From contig NZ_CP034234.1 of assembly GCF_003931795.1 (NCBI RefSeq), forward strand, positions 1,364,001 to 1,428,000: a stretch of 64,000 bases of DNA, written 5' to 3'. Within the stretch, counting starts at the first letter, position 1. Each line of letters starts with the position of its first letter. A program made the translations under genes and the position numbers. This document shows positions 38,064-48,867 of the stretch, piece by piece. A model generated the notes under the pieces. It had not been told where the DNA came from. It saw nothing but the letters and a program-made list of their open reading frames with translations, and searched no databases. This DNA comes from Erysipelothrix piscisicarius (GTDB lineage Bacteria; Bacillota_I; Bacilli_A; Erysipelotrichales; Erysipelotrichaceae).

Positions 38064-41000
38064 TTAATCATTATGACGTCGTTTTAATGCAATTACCAAC
38101 CCTAATAGAATAATGCCATTGTAAAGGTTAGCATTTGAAACTCCTGTTTTAGGAAGTGTCGAAGTCGCGGTGACTTCATTATTTTCCAGTTTGGAAGTGC
38201 CATCTACGGAGTCCACTTGGTTTGTATCTTGCTCCGGTTTCACTTCTGGTTTTTCCTCCGGTTTCACTTCTGGCTTCTCTTCTGGCTTTTCCTCTGGTTC
38301 TTGAGGTTCTACCACTACATCTTTCAGTTCAAGTGAATTCCTTGCATTTTCGAGATTTTCCACCGCCTGATTCAACTCTTCTGGTGAAACAGGTTTGGGT
38401 ATTGCAATGCTTCTAAATTGACGCCCTTGAATTCGATTCAAGATTGCATTTGCCTCTTGAAGTGCATTTTCAAATTTTGAGAAACTTGCTTCAGTATACT
38501 TTGATTCATCAAGATTGCGCGCCTCTTCGATTTGTTGTTCCAATCGCTGAATCAATGCTTCATCAAGCTTAATTGGTTTTAAGTTTAAGATTGCATCTTG
38601 AAGTTTATCCACAAGTGCATCAATCTCATCTTGGGGGAGATCATGGTTCCCACGCATTGCTTTCACAGTTTCAATGGATTCATGCAGGGCTTTAAAGGAT
38701 GACGCGTCATAACGGTTTGACTCAAGTTCATCAAGGACTTCCATGAGTTCATCAACGGCTTCCCAATCTTGAGGGTTATCAATTCGCTCAAGCAGTGACA
38801 AGGCGTGTTTTAAGTTTTCAGCTGCATCGTCAATATCTTGTTGCGTTGATAATTCTAATGCCGCAATCGTACGCGCGTGTTTATGTGCATCATGAAGACG
38901 AATGAGGCTGGATTCTGTATAGAGATTTAGATCAACTGCATCCGCTTCTTGAATCAATTCCTCGAGGTATTCTGTATTGCGGATACGTTTTAAGCCATCC
39001 ATGGCCTCCTGTAGCGTTTGTACCAATGCATCTATCGCCTCTTGACTGTCTACATCATTTCGTGATGCTTTAACATGTTCCAGCACATCTTTAAGTGTAG
39101 CGATGCTCGCGTCTGTGTAAAGCTTGATATCAATGGATGCTGCTTCTTCAATGAGAGCATCAAGTGCTTTTGTGTCTAATTTTAACACGAGCTGTTCCAG
39201 TGCTTCATGGAGTCGTTCATGCATTGACTCATAGTCTTTTTCGGTTCCTTCATTACCTGAAACCAACGCTTTAGCTTCTTCGTAGACCGCATCAAGTTTA
39301 GCTAAAGAGTCTTCCGTATAGACACTTCGATTCATCGCTTCGATTTCATGCAGACGTTCTTGAAGTTTCACATACTCAATATTTTGAATTTTTTCGAGTT
39401 GTTTAATTGCATCAGTCAACGTGGTAACCATCATTTGATAATCGCTTTCTTGGCTACTTTCTTGATCAATCAGTGATTGTGCTTCATTGATCACGGCATC
39501 CACAAGCTGAAGGGATGCTTCAGTATAGATTTTACGATCAAGCGCTTGATATGCTTTGAGCTGTGTAACCAGTTCTTGATATGATTTCGATTGAACCAGT
39601 GTGATAAGGACTTCATCAAGAGCCACATCACCTTTCACATCAAAAGCATACTCACGGACATTATCCGGATATCCTTTCGGTAATGATTTGAGTGTCAGTG
39701 TGTATTGTCCCAGTAGCAATTCCGTTTGTAGATGATCTGCACCACTTATCCCCTCAAATACCGTTTCACCAACACTATTTTTAATCATAAACGGTACTGT
39801 CACAGCTGCCCCTACATCACTTGTAATGTGAATTGAGGTCAAGGCCTTGGTTTCAGTTGGAATCTCAAAGGCAATACTGTTTTTAAAACTCTCCTCTGAA
39901 AAATCGGGTTGAATGATGTAATAAATTAAACCATCGTATTCCTTAAAATTAAATTCTTTAAGTGCAACCGTTCCTTTTTTCTCATTTCGAATAGATTGAA
40001 CCGGTTTTGTATCCTCAAGTTTGCGGTAGAGATGAATCGTTGTTTTTTCAGGAACATGTTTAAATGTTAAGGATCCAATCCCATTTGATTGTGGTTTTGC
40101 TTCTACTTGACTAAGCAGTAGATTATTCGGTTTTGGGAAGGAATCTGTTTCAAACATCTGCCATTCATAAATTCGAACGGCTTGCCATGGCGATGATCCC
40201 GCTAAGTCGATTTTTAATTTCCATTCCTGAGCCGTAATCGGTTGATCCAACAAGACATCCGTCACCGCTTCACGATTGTTTCGTATTTCTTTTGCTAGGA
40301 CCCAATTTCCCTGTTCATTTTTATAATGTAGCGAGAAGTTAATCGTATTGATGTCTTTCGCTTCACCTCCATACTCAGCATGTTCAACACGCCAACGTTT
40401 AATCGTGCGTGCAGCATCAAGTTTAATATCCATATAACCGCTGCTCTTAGGTGATGACGCCCATTTACTGTTTCCTTGTGCGGTTCCATCCAGTGCTTTT
40501 GACGCTGGTTCCGCATCGTTTTGGTGACTGACACCAGTAACTTCCGCATTTAATGCTACATTGACCGGAACTTCCATCTCAACCACTTCACTTCGGTTTA
40601 AATCGACACCCCAATCAAAACGACCTACACTTGGTTCACCACGATACCCCTCTTTATTAATTGTTTTAATTTGAATGGTTGTATGATTGTCTTCAAATGC
40701 ATTCCCATCACTTCGGGTGATCTTATCCGCATAGAAATGGTTATTTGTACTGGTTCCTAATAATACGGGTACACCGTCATTATTAACTTGATAGACTTCA
40801 TAGTACTTGGCCCCCTCTACCGTGTCCCATGTCGCTCTAAATTGGCCCATACGTGCATCCGAAAGTAATTGTTCTGTAACAACAATATTGGATGGACCTG
40901 CTAGAAGCGGTGCGGTGTTTGTATAGACCTGAATTTGACCGAGATTCACTTTAATCGGTCCCGTTTGATTAGCTCCAACGTTTAAACTTAATGCATACAT

Positions 41001-42687
41001 AACAGAACCACTATAATCCGCTAAGTCAATCGTATGGCGTACCCATCCGTTTTCATCGGATGCAAGCGTAAAATGTGTTGCATTATGGTCTTTATAGTTT
41101 TCATCAAAAGATACCCCTAATTTTAATGATGTATTCGGAGTTGTTTTGGTAACGATATCAATTTTTGTCGTATCGGTTACATTTAATTTGGTACTATATA
41201 ACATCACTTCATTGGCGTCCCCTGCTTTAAAATCACCTTCTATTTTTAAAGAATTGCCGCTATTATACGCATCATCAAAATCGTAAGCAATGGCGGCACG
41301 TGGCGCACCTTCTTTGAGATCTTTAACCCAGAATCGCCATGTTGGCATAATATCTTGAATTGCGCGATTATGCCATGCGCCTTCACGGGCTAAAACACCA
41401 TCTGCAAACCATTTACGTCCGTGACCAGAATTAAAACTTGTTTGGAATTCAGTTCCGGTAATTACAGATTTATCCACTACATAACGTGACATCCCCTTCC
41501 AATTTTGGGAATCATCCGCTAAAGTTGGATCGCCTTGTGGACCTGTATATAAGATGTTTTCTTGGTTATGGAAATCTTCAGGATCTTTCGCAAGCCCCAT
41601 GGTTGAGTTGGATGCATACAATGCAATGGATGATAAAATACGTTTATCCGTACCAATTAAAGTCCGTGCATCAATATTTGTTTTATGTGAACGTTGTTGG
41701 ATTTCAAAACCGGTATAAGCCGCAAAAGGATCACGACCGATTGATTTTAAGTAGTCTGAAGTTCCTTGCACACGACCTTGCCAGTTATAGTTAATAAAGA
41801 ATTCATCCACACCAAAGTCATTATCGTGATCAACCGGTTTCATCCATAAATCATTATATTGATTGATGGCATTTTGATGACTCACGTTCCCATTATTTGC
41901 CATAGCATCATCCCACGAGATATTTATTGGGTAACCCATATCTCTTGACTTTTGACGCATATAACGCAACATTGCATTCAATTGATTTGCTACACGCTGG
42001 TTGGAACCATACGTCTCTTGGTTAAAGAAATAGCCATCAAAGCCAAAATATTGAGCAATCTCAATCATCTTATCAGCTGCTGGGAATGAACCGTCAGGAT
42101 TTTGTTGGACCATGGCTTCAAGTTCTTTTAGGGAGTCGGGTTGACCACTTCCCCAATGAAATCCTAACGTAGCATAAACCGGTACCCCATTTTTATGCGC
42201 CGCATCAACGATATCTGGTGAAGGCAACGCAAAAATCCCTTCATCCGTACCCGCCCAGTATATAAGGGAATCAATGTACTGCCAGTTATCAAATGCGTAA
42301 ATATTAAAATCACTACCACCCGTTGATGGTGAGCTGTCATGATTTGCATTAATGATTGCCGCATTCGTGATCTTTGCATCGGGATGCGCAAGATCATTAA
42401 TTTGATGCCCTTTAAAACGATTGGTATTTAACGGTATGGTTGATCGATTTAATGCAGCATCAGGATCAGTTTCTGGACTCCATTTCATCAATGTTTCAAG
42501 TCGAAATGCAGGTGATAACGGTTGAAGCGATAGACCCTCGTGATATGCTTCATTCACCTCATCCGTTCCATCCCCCGTTACAAGTGCGTGAGATGGGATT
42601 ACAAAAAAAAGGTAATAGTAACGAAAAACTGGTGACAACCACAAGTGTTGTCTTGAGATAAGACTTAAATCTAGAATTTCTTTTCAT
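38064..42687 (-). CDS. LPxTG-anchored endo-beta-N-acetylglucosaminidase (GH85) with FIVAR repeats, frameshift in signal peptide
   Basis: The enzyme cleaves the chitobiose core of N-glycans. The GH85 domain (about 90-460) has FDGYFFNQET, with the catalytic Asn and Glu of the EndoD type. Carbohydrate-binding and discoidin-like modules follow (about 550-900). Then come about six FIVAR-type repeats, each with YTxxS (KIYTEASL, SVYTEDSL, LYTDASI, LYTESSL, RYDASSF, KYTEASF), a Pro/Glu/Lys spacer, and LPKTG plus membrane anchor. The uninterrupted frame begins at 42644 without a signal. An ATG at 42685-42687 after AAAGGGG gives MKRNSRFKSYLKTTLVVV, SFSLLLPFF, joined to VIPSHA by removing one base of an A8 tract at 42603-42610. 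Coordinates are for the repaired gene. Likely virulence or nutrient factor (inference). Confidence 0.88.
42603..42610. repeat. A8/T8 homopolymer in the GH85 signal-peptide codons
   Basis: Eight A on plus (T on minus). Seven would join the signal peptide and the mature protein in one frame. Confidence 0.9.
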
Positions 42688-42719
42688 AAATATCCCCTTT
42701 CAAGTGTGCATACGTTTCC

Positions 42720-42733
42720 GGAAAACGCTTACA
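42720..42733 (-). promoter_or_regulatory. cre-like (CcpA) site before the GH85 gene
   Basis: Reading minus, TGTAAGCGTTTTCC matches the TGNAANCGNWNNC core of the catabolite response element. A possible promoter (TTGTTC-N17-TACCAT) lies just upstream, so binding would repress. Confidence 0.6.
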
Positions 42734-42793
42734 CTACTATGGTATTTTGAATCGAAGTTCTGAACAAGTCACAAATCATATGTTTTTGGGTAT

Positions 42794-42818
42794 AAAAAAA
42801 AGACCTTAGGGTCTTTTA
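42794..42818 (-). terminator. ccpA terminator
   Basis: Reading minus, AAAAGACCCTAAGGTCTTTTTTTT. Confidence 0.8.
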
Positions 42819-43811
42819 GTTTTTGGTTGATTGACGTGGTGTGTAAAGATAACTGAGTTCGATCTCTTTATCTTCAACCTCATCTTCATTGAGCATCTTG
42901 GTAAGAACACGCATTGCTACGGCACCAAGATCATACGATGGAATTGCGAAACTTGATAAACGAGGACGCACCATTGAGTTGTATTTCGTATCAATTAAGC
43001 ATACAATTTCTAAATCTTCAGGAATATTCATATTACGTTCATGCGCTGCATTCATTGCGGAGATCGCTTGAGAATCACGGTTTGCAATTAAGAAATTGTA
43101 ATCCATGGATTCAATATGGTCTAAGAAATAGTCATAGGAACGTCGATATTCTACAGGAATTTCAATATATCCGTCATCATCGATGCCTAATTCTTTATAT
43201 GCACGTTGTACCCCAGAAACCATTTGGTTTGTAGTAAAATCATTTTTACGGTCTTGAATTACCGCAACACGATTTTTAGGATCCATTTGCATCTTTTGCA
43301 TTGTCAGTTCATAAACTGCCTTTTCAATATCAACATAAACAGATGAAATTTGTTTATCAGACATTTTATTTCCGATAATTACGATTGGGAATTGATATTT
43401 ATTCAATTCAGCCAATTCATTTTCCATAAGTTTATCATTATAGATAATTACACCATCCACACGAGATTTAATGATATCATCAATAACATCTTTAATATCC
43501 ACAATACCTTCGGTCATTGTGTGGAGCATAATATTATATTTATAAATTTTTGCGACATCAATCAAACCATTGATGATTTGACCGGTATAGCCAAAACTTG
43601 CTTCAGGTACGAGTAACGCAATCGTCGTAGTTTTTTGTAAAGCAAGGCCTTGGGCAATAGCATTTGGTTTGTATCCTAATTTATCAATTGCAGTTTCTAC
43701 TTTAACACGTGTCTCTTCACGAACAATTTCGAGACCATTGATTACACGTGATACAGTAGCGAGTGATACCCCTGCTTCTTTCGCTACATCATAAATCGTT
43801 ACACGTTTCAT
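42816..43811 (-). CDS. ccpA: LacI-family catabolite regulator CcpA
   Basis: The 331-residue regulator has the LacI helix-turn-helix VTIYDVAKEAGVSLATVSRVINGLEIV, hinge KPNAIAQGLALQKT and a periplasmic-binding-like core. The assignment to CcpA, the global carbon regulator working with HPr-Ser-P, rests on the sequence and on synteny: murC, DUF948, a coiled-coil gene and then ccpA, as in Bacillus (murC-ytxG-ytxH-aroA-ccpA). Its start overlaps the upstream stop (ATGA). A cre-like site stands before the downstream GH85 gene. Confidence 0.85.
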   Translation of the reverse strand: MKRVTIYDVAKEAGVSLATVSRVINGLEIVREETRVKVETAIDKLGYKPNAIAQGLALQKTTTIALLVPEASFGYTGQIINGLIDVAKIYKYNIMLHTMTEGIVDIKDVIDDIIKSRVDGVIIYNDKLMENELAELNKYQFPIVIIGNKMSDKQISSVYVDIEKAVYELTMQKMQMDPKNRVAVIQDRKNDFTTNQMVSGVQRAYKELGIDDDGYIEIPVEYRRSYDYFLDHIESMDYNFLIANRDSQAISAMNAAHERNMNIPEDLEIVCLIDTKYNSMVRPRLSSFAIPSYDLGAVAMRVLTKMLNEDEVEDKEIELSYLYTPRQSTKN

Positions 43812-44689
43812 ACTTCTTCATCCTCTTTTACTTCATCTAATTTTTTATCGAGTTCACGAACTTGTTTTTCTGCCGCTTCCACAATATTTGAAGATTCAAT
43901 CATGGATTCAGCATCTTTAGATACTTGATCCAGTTCTTCTTCTAACGTATCCAGGAAACTAAATGCGTCTTCTTCAAATTCTTGAGCTTTTGTTTCAACG
44001 GTTTCTTCAACAAAATCAGCAACTTTTTCTGCACCATCTTGAACTTTAACTTTAACGGTTTCAGCGCCTGCATGAACTTCTTTTGAGACTTTTTCAGCCT
44101 TAGCCTTTAATTCTTGTTCAGATACCCAATCCGTAACGTTTTTTGTGGTATCTTTGACAATTTGAGCGCCAGCATCAACAGCCTCTTTTGTTTTTTCTTT
44201 TACAATATCAGTGCTTTTAACAACACTTGGATGTTTTGAAAGATCATCCAATCCTTTTTGCATTTTCTTTAAACCCGATAGTGCCCCTACTTTTAAGCGG
44301 TCAAACGTTTCAGATTCTTCAACTTTTTGAAATGTAGTCTTTGCGGATTCAAAAATACCCGACGCAAGATTACCAAGATCATCAAAGAATTCATTGCGTT
44401 CTGGAGCTGCACGAAGCACTTCTAATGCGGAATCCACAATATCTTTATTCTTAACAAGTAAATGTTCTGCGCGTTCTTGAATAAGTTGACTATCCTTAAA
44501 GCTTGCAATAATTTCCAATGAACGGACATTCATATCATTAATGGTATTTAATGTTTTATCTCTAAACGTTAAAAGACGTTCTTGACCATTTTTAGTGGCA
44601 ATAATTTCATTACTTTCACTATAAAAGTTATAAACAACATCATCAATTTGATAAACAAGTTCATTTAAAATTTCATCATATTTACTCAT
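43808..44689 (-). CDS. coiled-coil protein in the YtxH position, function unknown
   Basis: A 293-residue acidic, Lys/Glu/Val-rich helical protein with long coiled-coil stretches (AKAEKVSKEVHAGAETVKVK, FVEETVETKAQEF). I recognise no enzymatic domain. The region about 125-210 has ytxH-like short repeats. It lies between DUF948 and ccpA as ytxH does in Bacillus, suggesting an envelope stress or structural role. The start is the ATG at 44687-44689, overlapping the DUF948 stop by 8 bases. Confidence 0.65.
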   Translation of the reverse strand: MSKYDEILNELVYQIDDVVYNFYSESNEIIATKNGQERLLTFRDKTLNTINDMNVRSLEIIASFKDSQLIQERAEHLLVKNKDIVDSALEVLRAAPERNEFFDDLGNLASGIFESAKTTFQKVEESETFDRLKVGALSGLKKMQKGLDDLSKHPSVVKSTDIVKEKTKEAVDAGAQIVKDTTKNVTDWVSEQELKAKAEKVSKEVHAGAETVKVKVQDGAEKVADFVEETVETKAQEFEEDAFSFLDTLEEELDQVSKDAESMIESSNIVEAAEKQVRELDKKLDEVKEDEEV

Positions 44690-45098
44690 AAATTCCAAAA
44701 TCCTCCTCTTTTTCATCTCCAGCTTTTTGAACATCCGAATTCTCTGGGTTTCGGCCATTTCGACGTTTATCGAAGAAATCTTTTGTCCAATTTACAATGG
44801 TATCCGAATGCTTGGCCCCATAACTTGCGACCGAGCTGACAGCACTAACGGCTGATTGATTGACTAAATCCACTGTATTTGTGACATTATTTAATGTATT
44901 TAAAGGTGCTTGAAGTTGATCCACTGAACTTTGTGTCGAGTCAATAACACCGTTTACACGGTCAATTGTTTTCGGCAAATCCCTCACAACAACATAAACA
45001 CGATACAAAATCATTGCCAATATAATTAAACAAACTACACCCACAATTGGTGCAATTAAGATTGATACTTCACGTAAATTCTGAATTAATGCATCCAT
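44682..45098 (-). CDS. DUF948 (YtxG-like) membrane protein
   Basis: The 138-residue protein has one N-terminal membrane helix (about 13-33), a coiled-coil-like region (VNGVIDSTQSSVDQLQAPLN) and a charged tail. This is the DUF948 layout. It sits directly downstream of murC as ytxG does. Function unknown; general stress proteins in Bacillus. Confidence 0.8.
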   Translation of the reverse strand: MDALIQNLREVSILIAPIVGVVCLIILAMILYRVYVVVRDLPKTIDRVNGVIDSTQSSVDQLQAPLNTLNNVTNTVDLVNQSAVSAVSSVASYGAKHSDTIVNWTKDFFDKRRNGRNPENSDVQKAGDEKEEDFGIYE

Positions 45099-45143
45099 TC
45101 TATCACCTCTCTAATGTCATTATAACTGTATATGAAAAAGTTT

Positions 45144-46463
45144 TCAATCGTTGAAACGTATTTTCAATGCATCTTTTAAATCATAAATATCTTTGGAACT
45201 CATAAACACATAAACTGCTGGTCCAAAGGATTCAAGCAGGTCCAAATCTTGATCATTTAAATCAACAACATGACTGCCTTCTATGCGATCTTGAAGGTAT
45301 GTAATATCAATATCAATTCCTTCTTCCGCATCATCGATACTTGTGAATGGACATAAACACACCTCATCCGCAAGGCTTAGCGCTTCCGCAAACTCATCTG
45401 CAAAATAATACACACGTCCTACACGATGTGGTTTAAAAATACCAACAATTTTACGATCCGGATAACGTGTTCGTGCTGCTTCAAGTGTTACACGAACTTC
45501 AGTTGGGTGATGCGCATAGTCGTCAATATAGACATTCTCTTTCCCCGTTTCGATGACAAATCGGCGTTTCGCACCGGTAAAGGTTTGAAGACCTGCTTCA
45601 ATATCGCTGGGTTCAATGCCTTCATATAGCCCCACTGCAATCACTGCAAGTGCATCCAAAATCATATGATCGCCTACAATTGGAAGGGTAAATCGGTGAA
45701 CATGCTTACCATCCACCTCAACATTAAAAATGCTGTGAGTGGTTGTTTTCTCAAGTTCGGTTGCACGAATTTTATTGCCTTCACCAAAACCATAAGACCA
45801 CGTTTCCACATCGAATGTTAGGTCTTGGTAATGTGGATCATCACCCCAAACAATGATTAACGATTCCACATTCTGAGCAAACTCCTTAAACGCTGATAAA
45901 TAATCATCAACCGATTTAAAATAGTCCACATGATCAATCTCGAAATTTGTCATAATCGCAATCTTAGGTTTATAGGCTAAGAAATGACGACGAAACTCAC
46001 ATGCCTCTACCGCAAAGTATTCATCATCACGCTGCAAATCTCCGCGTCCATCACCGATAAGATATCCAGTTTCTTTGGAATAACTCAACATATCACGTAA
46101 AAGTGTCGTTGTCGTTGTTTTACCATGGGATCCACTTACCGCAATGGTACGATAAGAATCCATAATCTTACCCAGATATTCATGATAACGATACGTCTCC
46201 ACAGTTGGATTGGCTTTCGCAGCTTGAACCTCTTCATGATCATCTAAAAAGGCATTACCAATAATAACGACTGTATTATCTTTAATATTGTCTTTACTGA
46301 ATGGAACGATTGGGATGTTTAACGCTCTGAGTGCATCCTCTGTAAAGAAATGACGATCAATATCAGACCCCATCACTTCATATCCCATTTTGTAACAGAT
46401 ACGTGCTAATGCTGCCATACCTGTCCCTTTAATACCAATAAAATAAATTGGTTTATTCTTCAT
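45144..46463 (-). CDS. murC: UDP-N-acetylmuramate-L-alanine ligase
   Basis: It adds L-Ala to UDP-MurNAc with ATP, the first peptide-forming step of peptidoglycan synthesis. The 439-residue protein shows YFIGIKGTGMAALARI, the ATP loop VSGSHGKTTTTTL, EACEFRRHFL, NFEIDHVDYF and YIDDYAHHPTEV. The start is ambiguous (ATG 46463 or 46469); I prefer the first because its distance from AAGGA is better. It overlaps the upstream 211-aa gene. Confidence 0.93.
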   Translation of the reverse strand: MKNKPIYFIGIKGTGMAALARICYKMGYEVMGSDIDRHFFTEDALRALNIPIVPFSKDNIKDNTVVIIGNAFLDDHEEVQAAKANPTVETYRYHEYLGKIMDSYRTIAVSGSHGKTTTTTLLRDMLSYSKETGYLIGDGRGDLQRDDEYFAVEACEFRRHFLAYKPKIAIMTNFEIDHVDYFKSVDDYLSAFKEFAQNVESLIIVWGDDPHYQDLTFDVETWSYGFGEGNKIRATELEKTTTHSIFNVEVDGKHVHRFTLPIVGDHMILDALAVIAVGLYEGIEPSDIEAGLQTFTGAKRRFVIETGKENVYIDDYAHHPTEVRVTLEAARTRYPDRKIVGIFKPHRVGRVYYFADEFAEALSLADEVCLCPFTSIDDAEEGIDIDITYLQDRIEGSHVVDLNDQDLDLLESFGPAVYVFMSSKDIYDLKDALKIRFND

Positions 46464-47088
46464 GCTCATCAATTCCTTCTAAATAATCATACAGAGAAAC
46501 TTGAACGGTTTCTCCTTTTCCTTCATTTGAAATAATATCATCAACACGTAAATCCATAAGGGACTCATCAATTTTACGTGTTTCTGCTTTTGACTCTTCT
46601 TGAACTTTTCCATACATTGGACTAATAACTTCCGCAACAGGCACATGCTTTGATGGATACTTCTTTTTGGGAATATCCAATGGCTCTGAAGGTTGTGAAG
46701 GGCCTCCGTACATAGGACTGATAATATCTTTTCGTTGGTATTCAAATTTTTTGACTTCCAATTCGGATGTGCGTGCTGCTTTAGCGCGCTCCATCTTACG
46801 TTTTGCAAGGTCATCATCAGCCGTAATCATGCGTGATTTACGGTTTAACTCACTGGCTGTATTCGCTACCTCGTCAGGAGTCATATCAGTAATAGGCTTT
46901 TCACGTATAACAGTTTCTGTTATATCAACATGTTCTGTTACGATTTTGGGCTTTTCTACAATTTTCTTTTCTTTGGGAAGAATTGGTTTCAACTCAGGAA
47001 TTTCCACTTCACCAACATGATCAGAAATTTCTTCTTCAATAACAATTTCTTCTTCTTTAAATAAAACTGATGCTAAACGACGAAACAT
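46453..47088 (-). CDS. 211-aa disordered protein with two ISPMYG motifs
   Basis: I cannot assign this protein. It is largely low-complexity and charged, with no membrane segment. Two copies of the motif I-S-P-M-Y-G occur (about residues 120-127 and 151-158), each preceded by acidic or hydrophobic residues, and the tail has SLYDYLEGIDEHEE. In Bacillus the gene before murC encodes the DNA translocase SftA, whose N-terminal linker I recall contains a similar S-P-x-Y-G motif; this might be that linker alone. Not verified. Confidence 0.6.
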   Translation of the reverse strand: MFRRLASVLFKEEEIVIEEEISDHVGEVEIPELKPILPKEKKIVEKPKIVTEHVDITETVIREKPITDMTPDEVANTASELNRKSRMITADDDLAKRKMERAKAARTSELEVKKFEYQRKDIISPMYGGPSQPSEPLDIPKKKYPSKHVPVAEVISPMYGKVQEESKAETRKIDESLMDLRVDDIISNEGKGETVQVSLYDYLEGIDEHEE

Positions 47089-47111
47089 GATATTACCTCT
47101 ACCTTTCTATC

Positions 47112-47816
47112 CTACTCCGTTTTTGGAGCTGTCTTATCAATTATATCCGAGATTGCTCCAGATTCTGGTATCGCATGCTCAAAGAATTCTTCATATCGCT
47201 CATGATATGTAATAATATCTTTCTTTGAGAAATCTTGGACTACTAAATCTTCATTTACGGTAATGCTTCGCATTGTCGTAAACATTGATTGCACAATCAT
47301 ATCCATATTGGCATCATTCACAATTGCCATCATATCAACTTGACCATTCTCTAAGACCACAGCTTTGTTTTTTTCGAGATCAACGATGCTAAAGATAAAA
47401 TGTTGTTCCTTATCTGAACCGTCTACATAAGTCCCCGTTGTCCGGTAGGACACCGCTTCTTCTTTGATTAAGGATGAAAATTGAATTTTAGAATCTTCTT
47501 TTTGATCGCCTTTTTCTTTTCCCTCAGTATTTTCTGAAATTTCGGTATATCGTTTCGCTACAATATTCGCAACATCCAAATCAAGCATGATGGGTTTACG
47601 ATCAATTTCATAAAGCGTTGAAATCTGTGTTGATTGTTTAATACCCACATCAGGCAATAAATAATAACGATAGTATTTTTTATTATGATTTGTCGCCTCA
47701 GGCATTGGTCGACTTAATGCACTCTTAACAAGGTCATCATAATTTACCGCTGCTGGTGTACAACCACTTACAAGAAGTAACAGTACCAATGCAGTCATTA
47801 ACTTACGCAATGACAT
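47112..47816 (-). CDS. putative lipoprotein, function unknown
   Basis: The 234-residue precursor starts MSLRKLMTALVLLLLVSGC, with the lipobox LVSGC and probable lipidated Cys at residue 19. The mature part is beta-rich (YRYYLLPDVGIKQSTQ, HFIFSIVDLEKNKAVVLENG). It overlaps the upstream peptidase gene by 14 bases. I recognise no family; it probably sits on the outer face of the membrane. Confidence 0.7.
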   Translation of the reverse strand: MSLRKLMTALVLLLLVSGCTPAAVNYDDLVKSALSRPMPEATNHNKKYYRYYLLPDVGIKQSTQISTLYEIDRKPIMLDLDVANIVAKRYTEISENTEGKEKGDQKEDSKIQFSSLIKEEAVSYRTTGTYVDGSDKEQHFIFSIVDLEKNKAVVLENGQVDMMAIVNDANMDMIVQSMFTTMRSITVNEDLVVQDFSKKDIITYHERYEEFFEHAIPESGAISDIIDKTAPKTE

Positions 47817-48867
47817 CACCCCATGTCTTCTTATCAATAAAGTGTAATAACGCTTCACGCGCCGCTAAATAATCATCCGTATCCAAAATTGAACTGGATG
47901 TATGAATATTACGTGCACATAAGCAACATGTTAACGTTTTAACCCCTGAATTTGATTTGTGTACAGCCCCTGCATCCGTCCCACCTGGTGAAAAGTAATA
48001 TTGGTGCTTAATATCATGTTCTTTACAAATATCCACAAATTTATAGATCAAATCTTTTGTCGCAATCATATTACCATCCATTACACGACCCAAGACACCA
48101 CCACCCAGTTTCCCGATAGCTTTTGAATCTAAAGCATCATTTGCAGGCGAGCAATCAAGAATAATGGCAAGGTCGGGTTTCACAAGGTTTGCGACCGTCT
48201 GTGCACCACGCAACCCAACTTCTTCTTGAACACTACATCCAACATAGAGGTCATAATCCAATTCTTGGTCTTTTAATGCTTCAAGTAAATCCAAGCCCAT
48301 TACACATCCATAACGATTATCAAATGCCTTGGACAAAAGACGTTTCCCTTTGTTTAATACATTGAATTCACCATCAACCACAACCATATCACCAACTTGA
48401 ATACCCATCGCATGTATTTCTTCAGGTGTTGTAGCCCCAACATCCACAGGCATTTGAGGAATTTGAATTGGTTTTAAACGATCCTCAGCTGAAAGCATAT
48501 GAGGCGGTGTAGCACCAATCGCACCATTATAAACCTCACCATGACGTGTTGTCACGCGTACACGATGACCTAAAAGCACTTGACTAAACCAACCGCCAAC
48601 AGGATGAATCTTTAATACACCGGTCTCAGTAACTTCTCGAACTAAAAATCCAACCTCATCCATATGGCCTAAAACCAAGACTTTAGGTGCATTTTTTTTC
48701 TTACTTCGACGTACCGCAAGAATACTTCCTAAGTTGTCACGGAGAATTTCATCCGTATAGTTTGAATATTCGTTAAATAAATATTGAGCTACTTGATGTT
48801 CATGACCACTCACTCCATCAAGTTGTGTTAAGGTCTCAAACCAATTTAATTGTTTTTCATTCAACAT
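47803..48867 (-). CDS. M42-family glutamyl/endo-aminopeptidase
   Basis: A 354-residue co-catalytic zinc aminopeptidase, usually a dodecameric tetrahedral cage, that trims peptides in the cytoplasm. Motifs: VLGHMDEVGF (His-x-Asp ligand), SKAFDNRYGC (bridging Asp), VQEEVGLRGA (catalytic and ligand Glu), ILDCSPAND and NIHTSSSIL (final His). The start is the ATG at 48865-48867, within TAATG shared with the trmB stop; GGAGG is upstream. Confidence 0.92.
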   Translation of the reverse strand: MLNEKQLNWFETLTQLDGVSGHEHQVAQYLFNEYSNYTDEILRDNLGSILAVRRSKKKNAPKVLVLGHMDEVGFLVREVTETGVLKIHPVGGWFSQVLLGHRVRVTTRHGEVYNGAIGATPPHMLSAEDRLKPIQIPQMPVDVGATTPEEIHAMGIQVGDMVVVDGEFNVLNKGKRLLSKAFDNRYGCVMGLDLLEALKDQELDYDLYVGCSVQEEVGLRGAQTVANLVKPDLAIILDCSPANDALDSKAIGKLGGGVLGRVMDGNMIATKDLIYKFVDICKEHDIKHQYYFSPGGTDAGAVHKSNSGVKTLTCCLCARNIHTSSSILDTDDYLAAREALLHFIDKKTWGDVIA

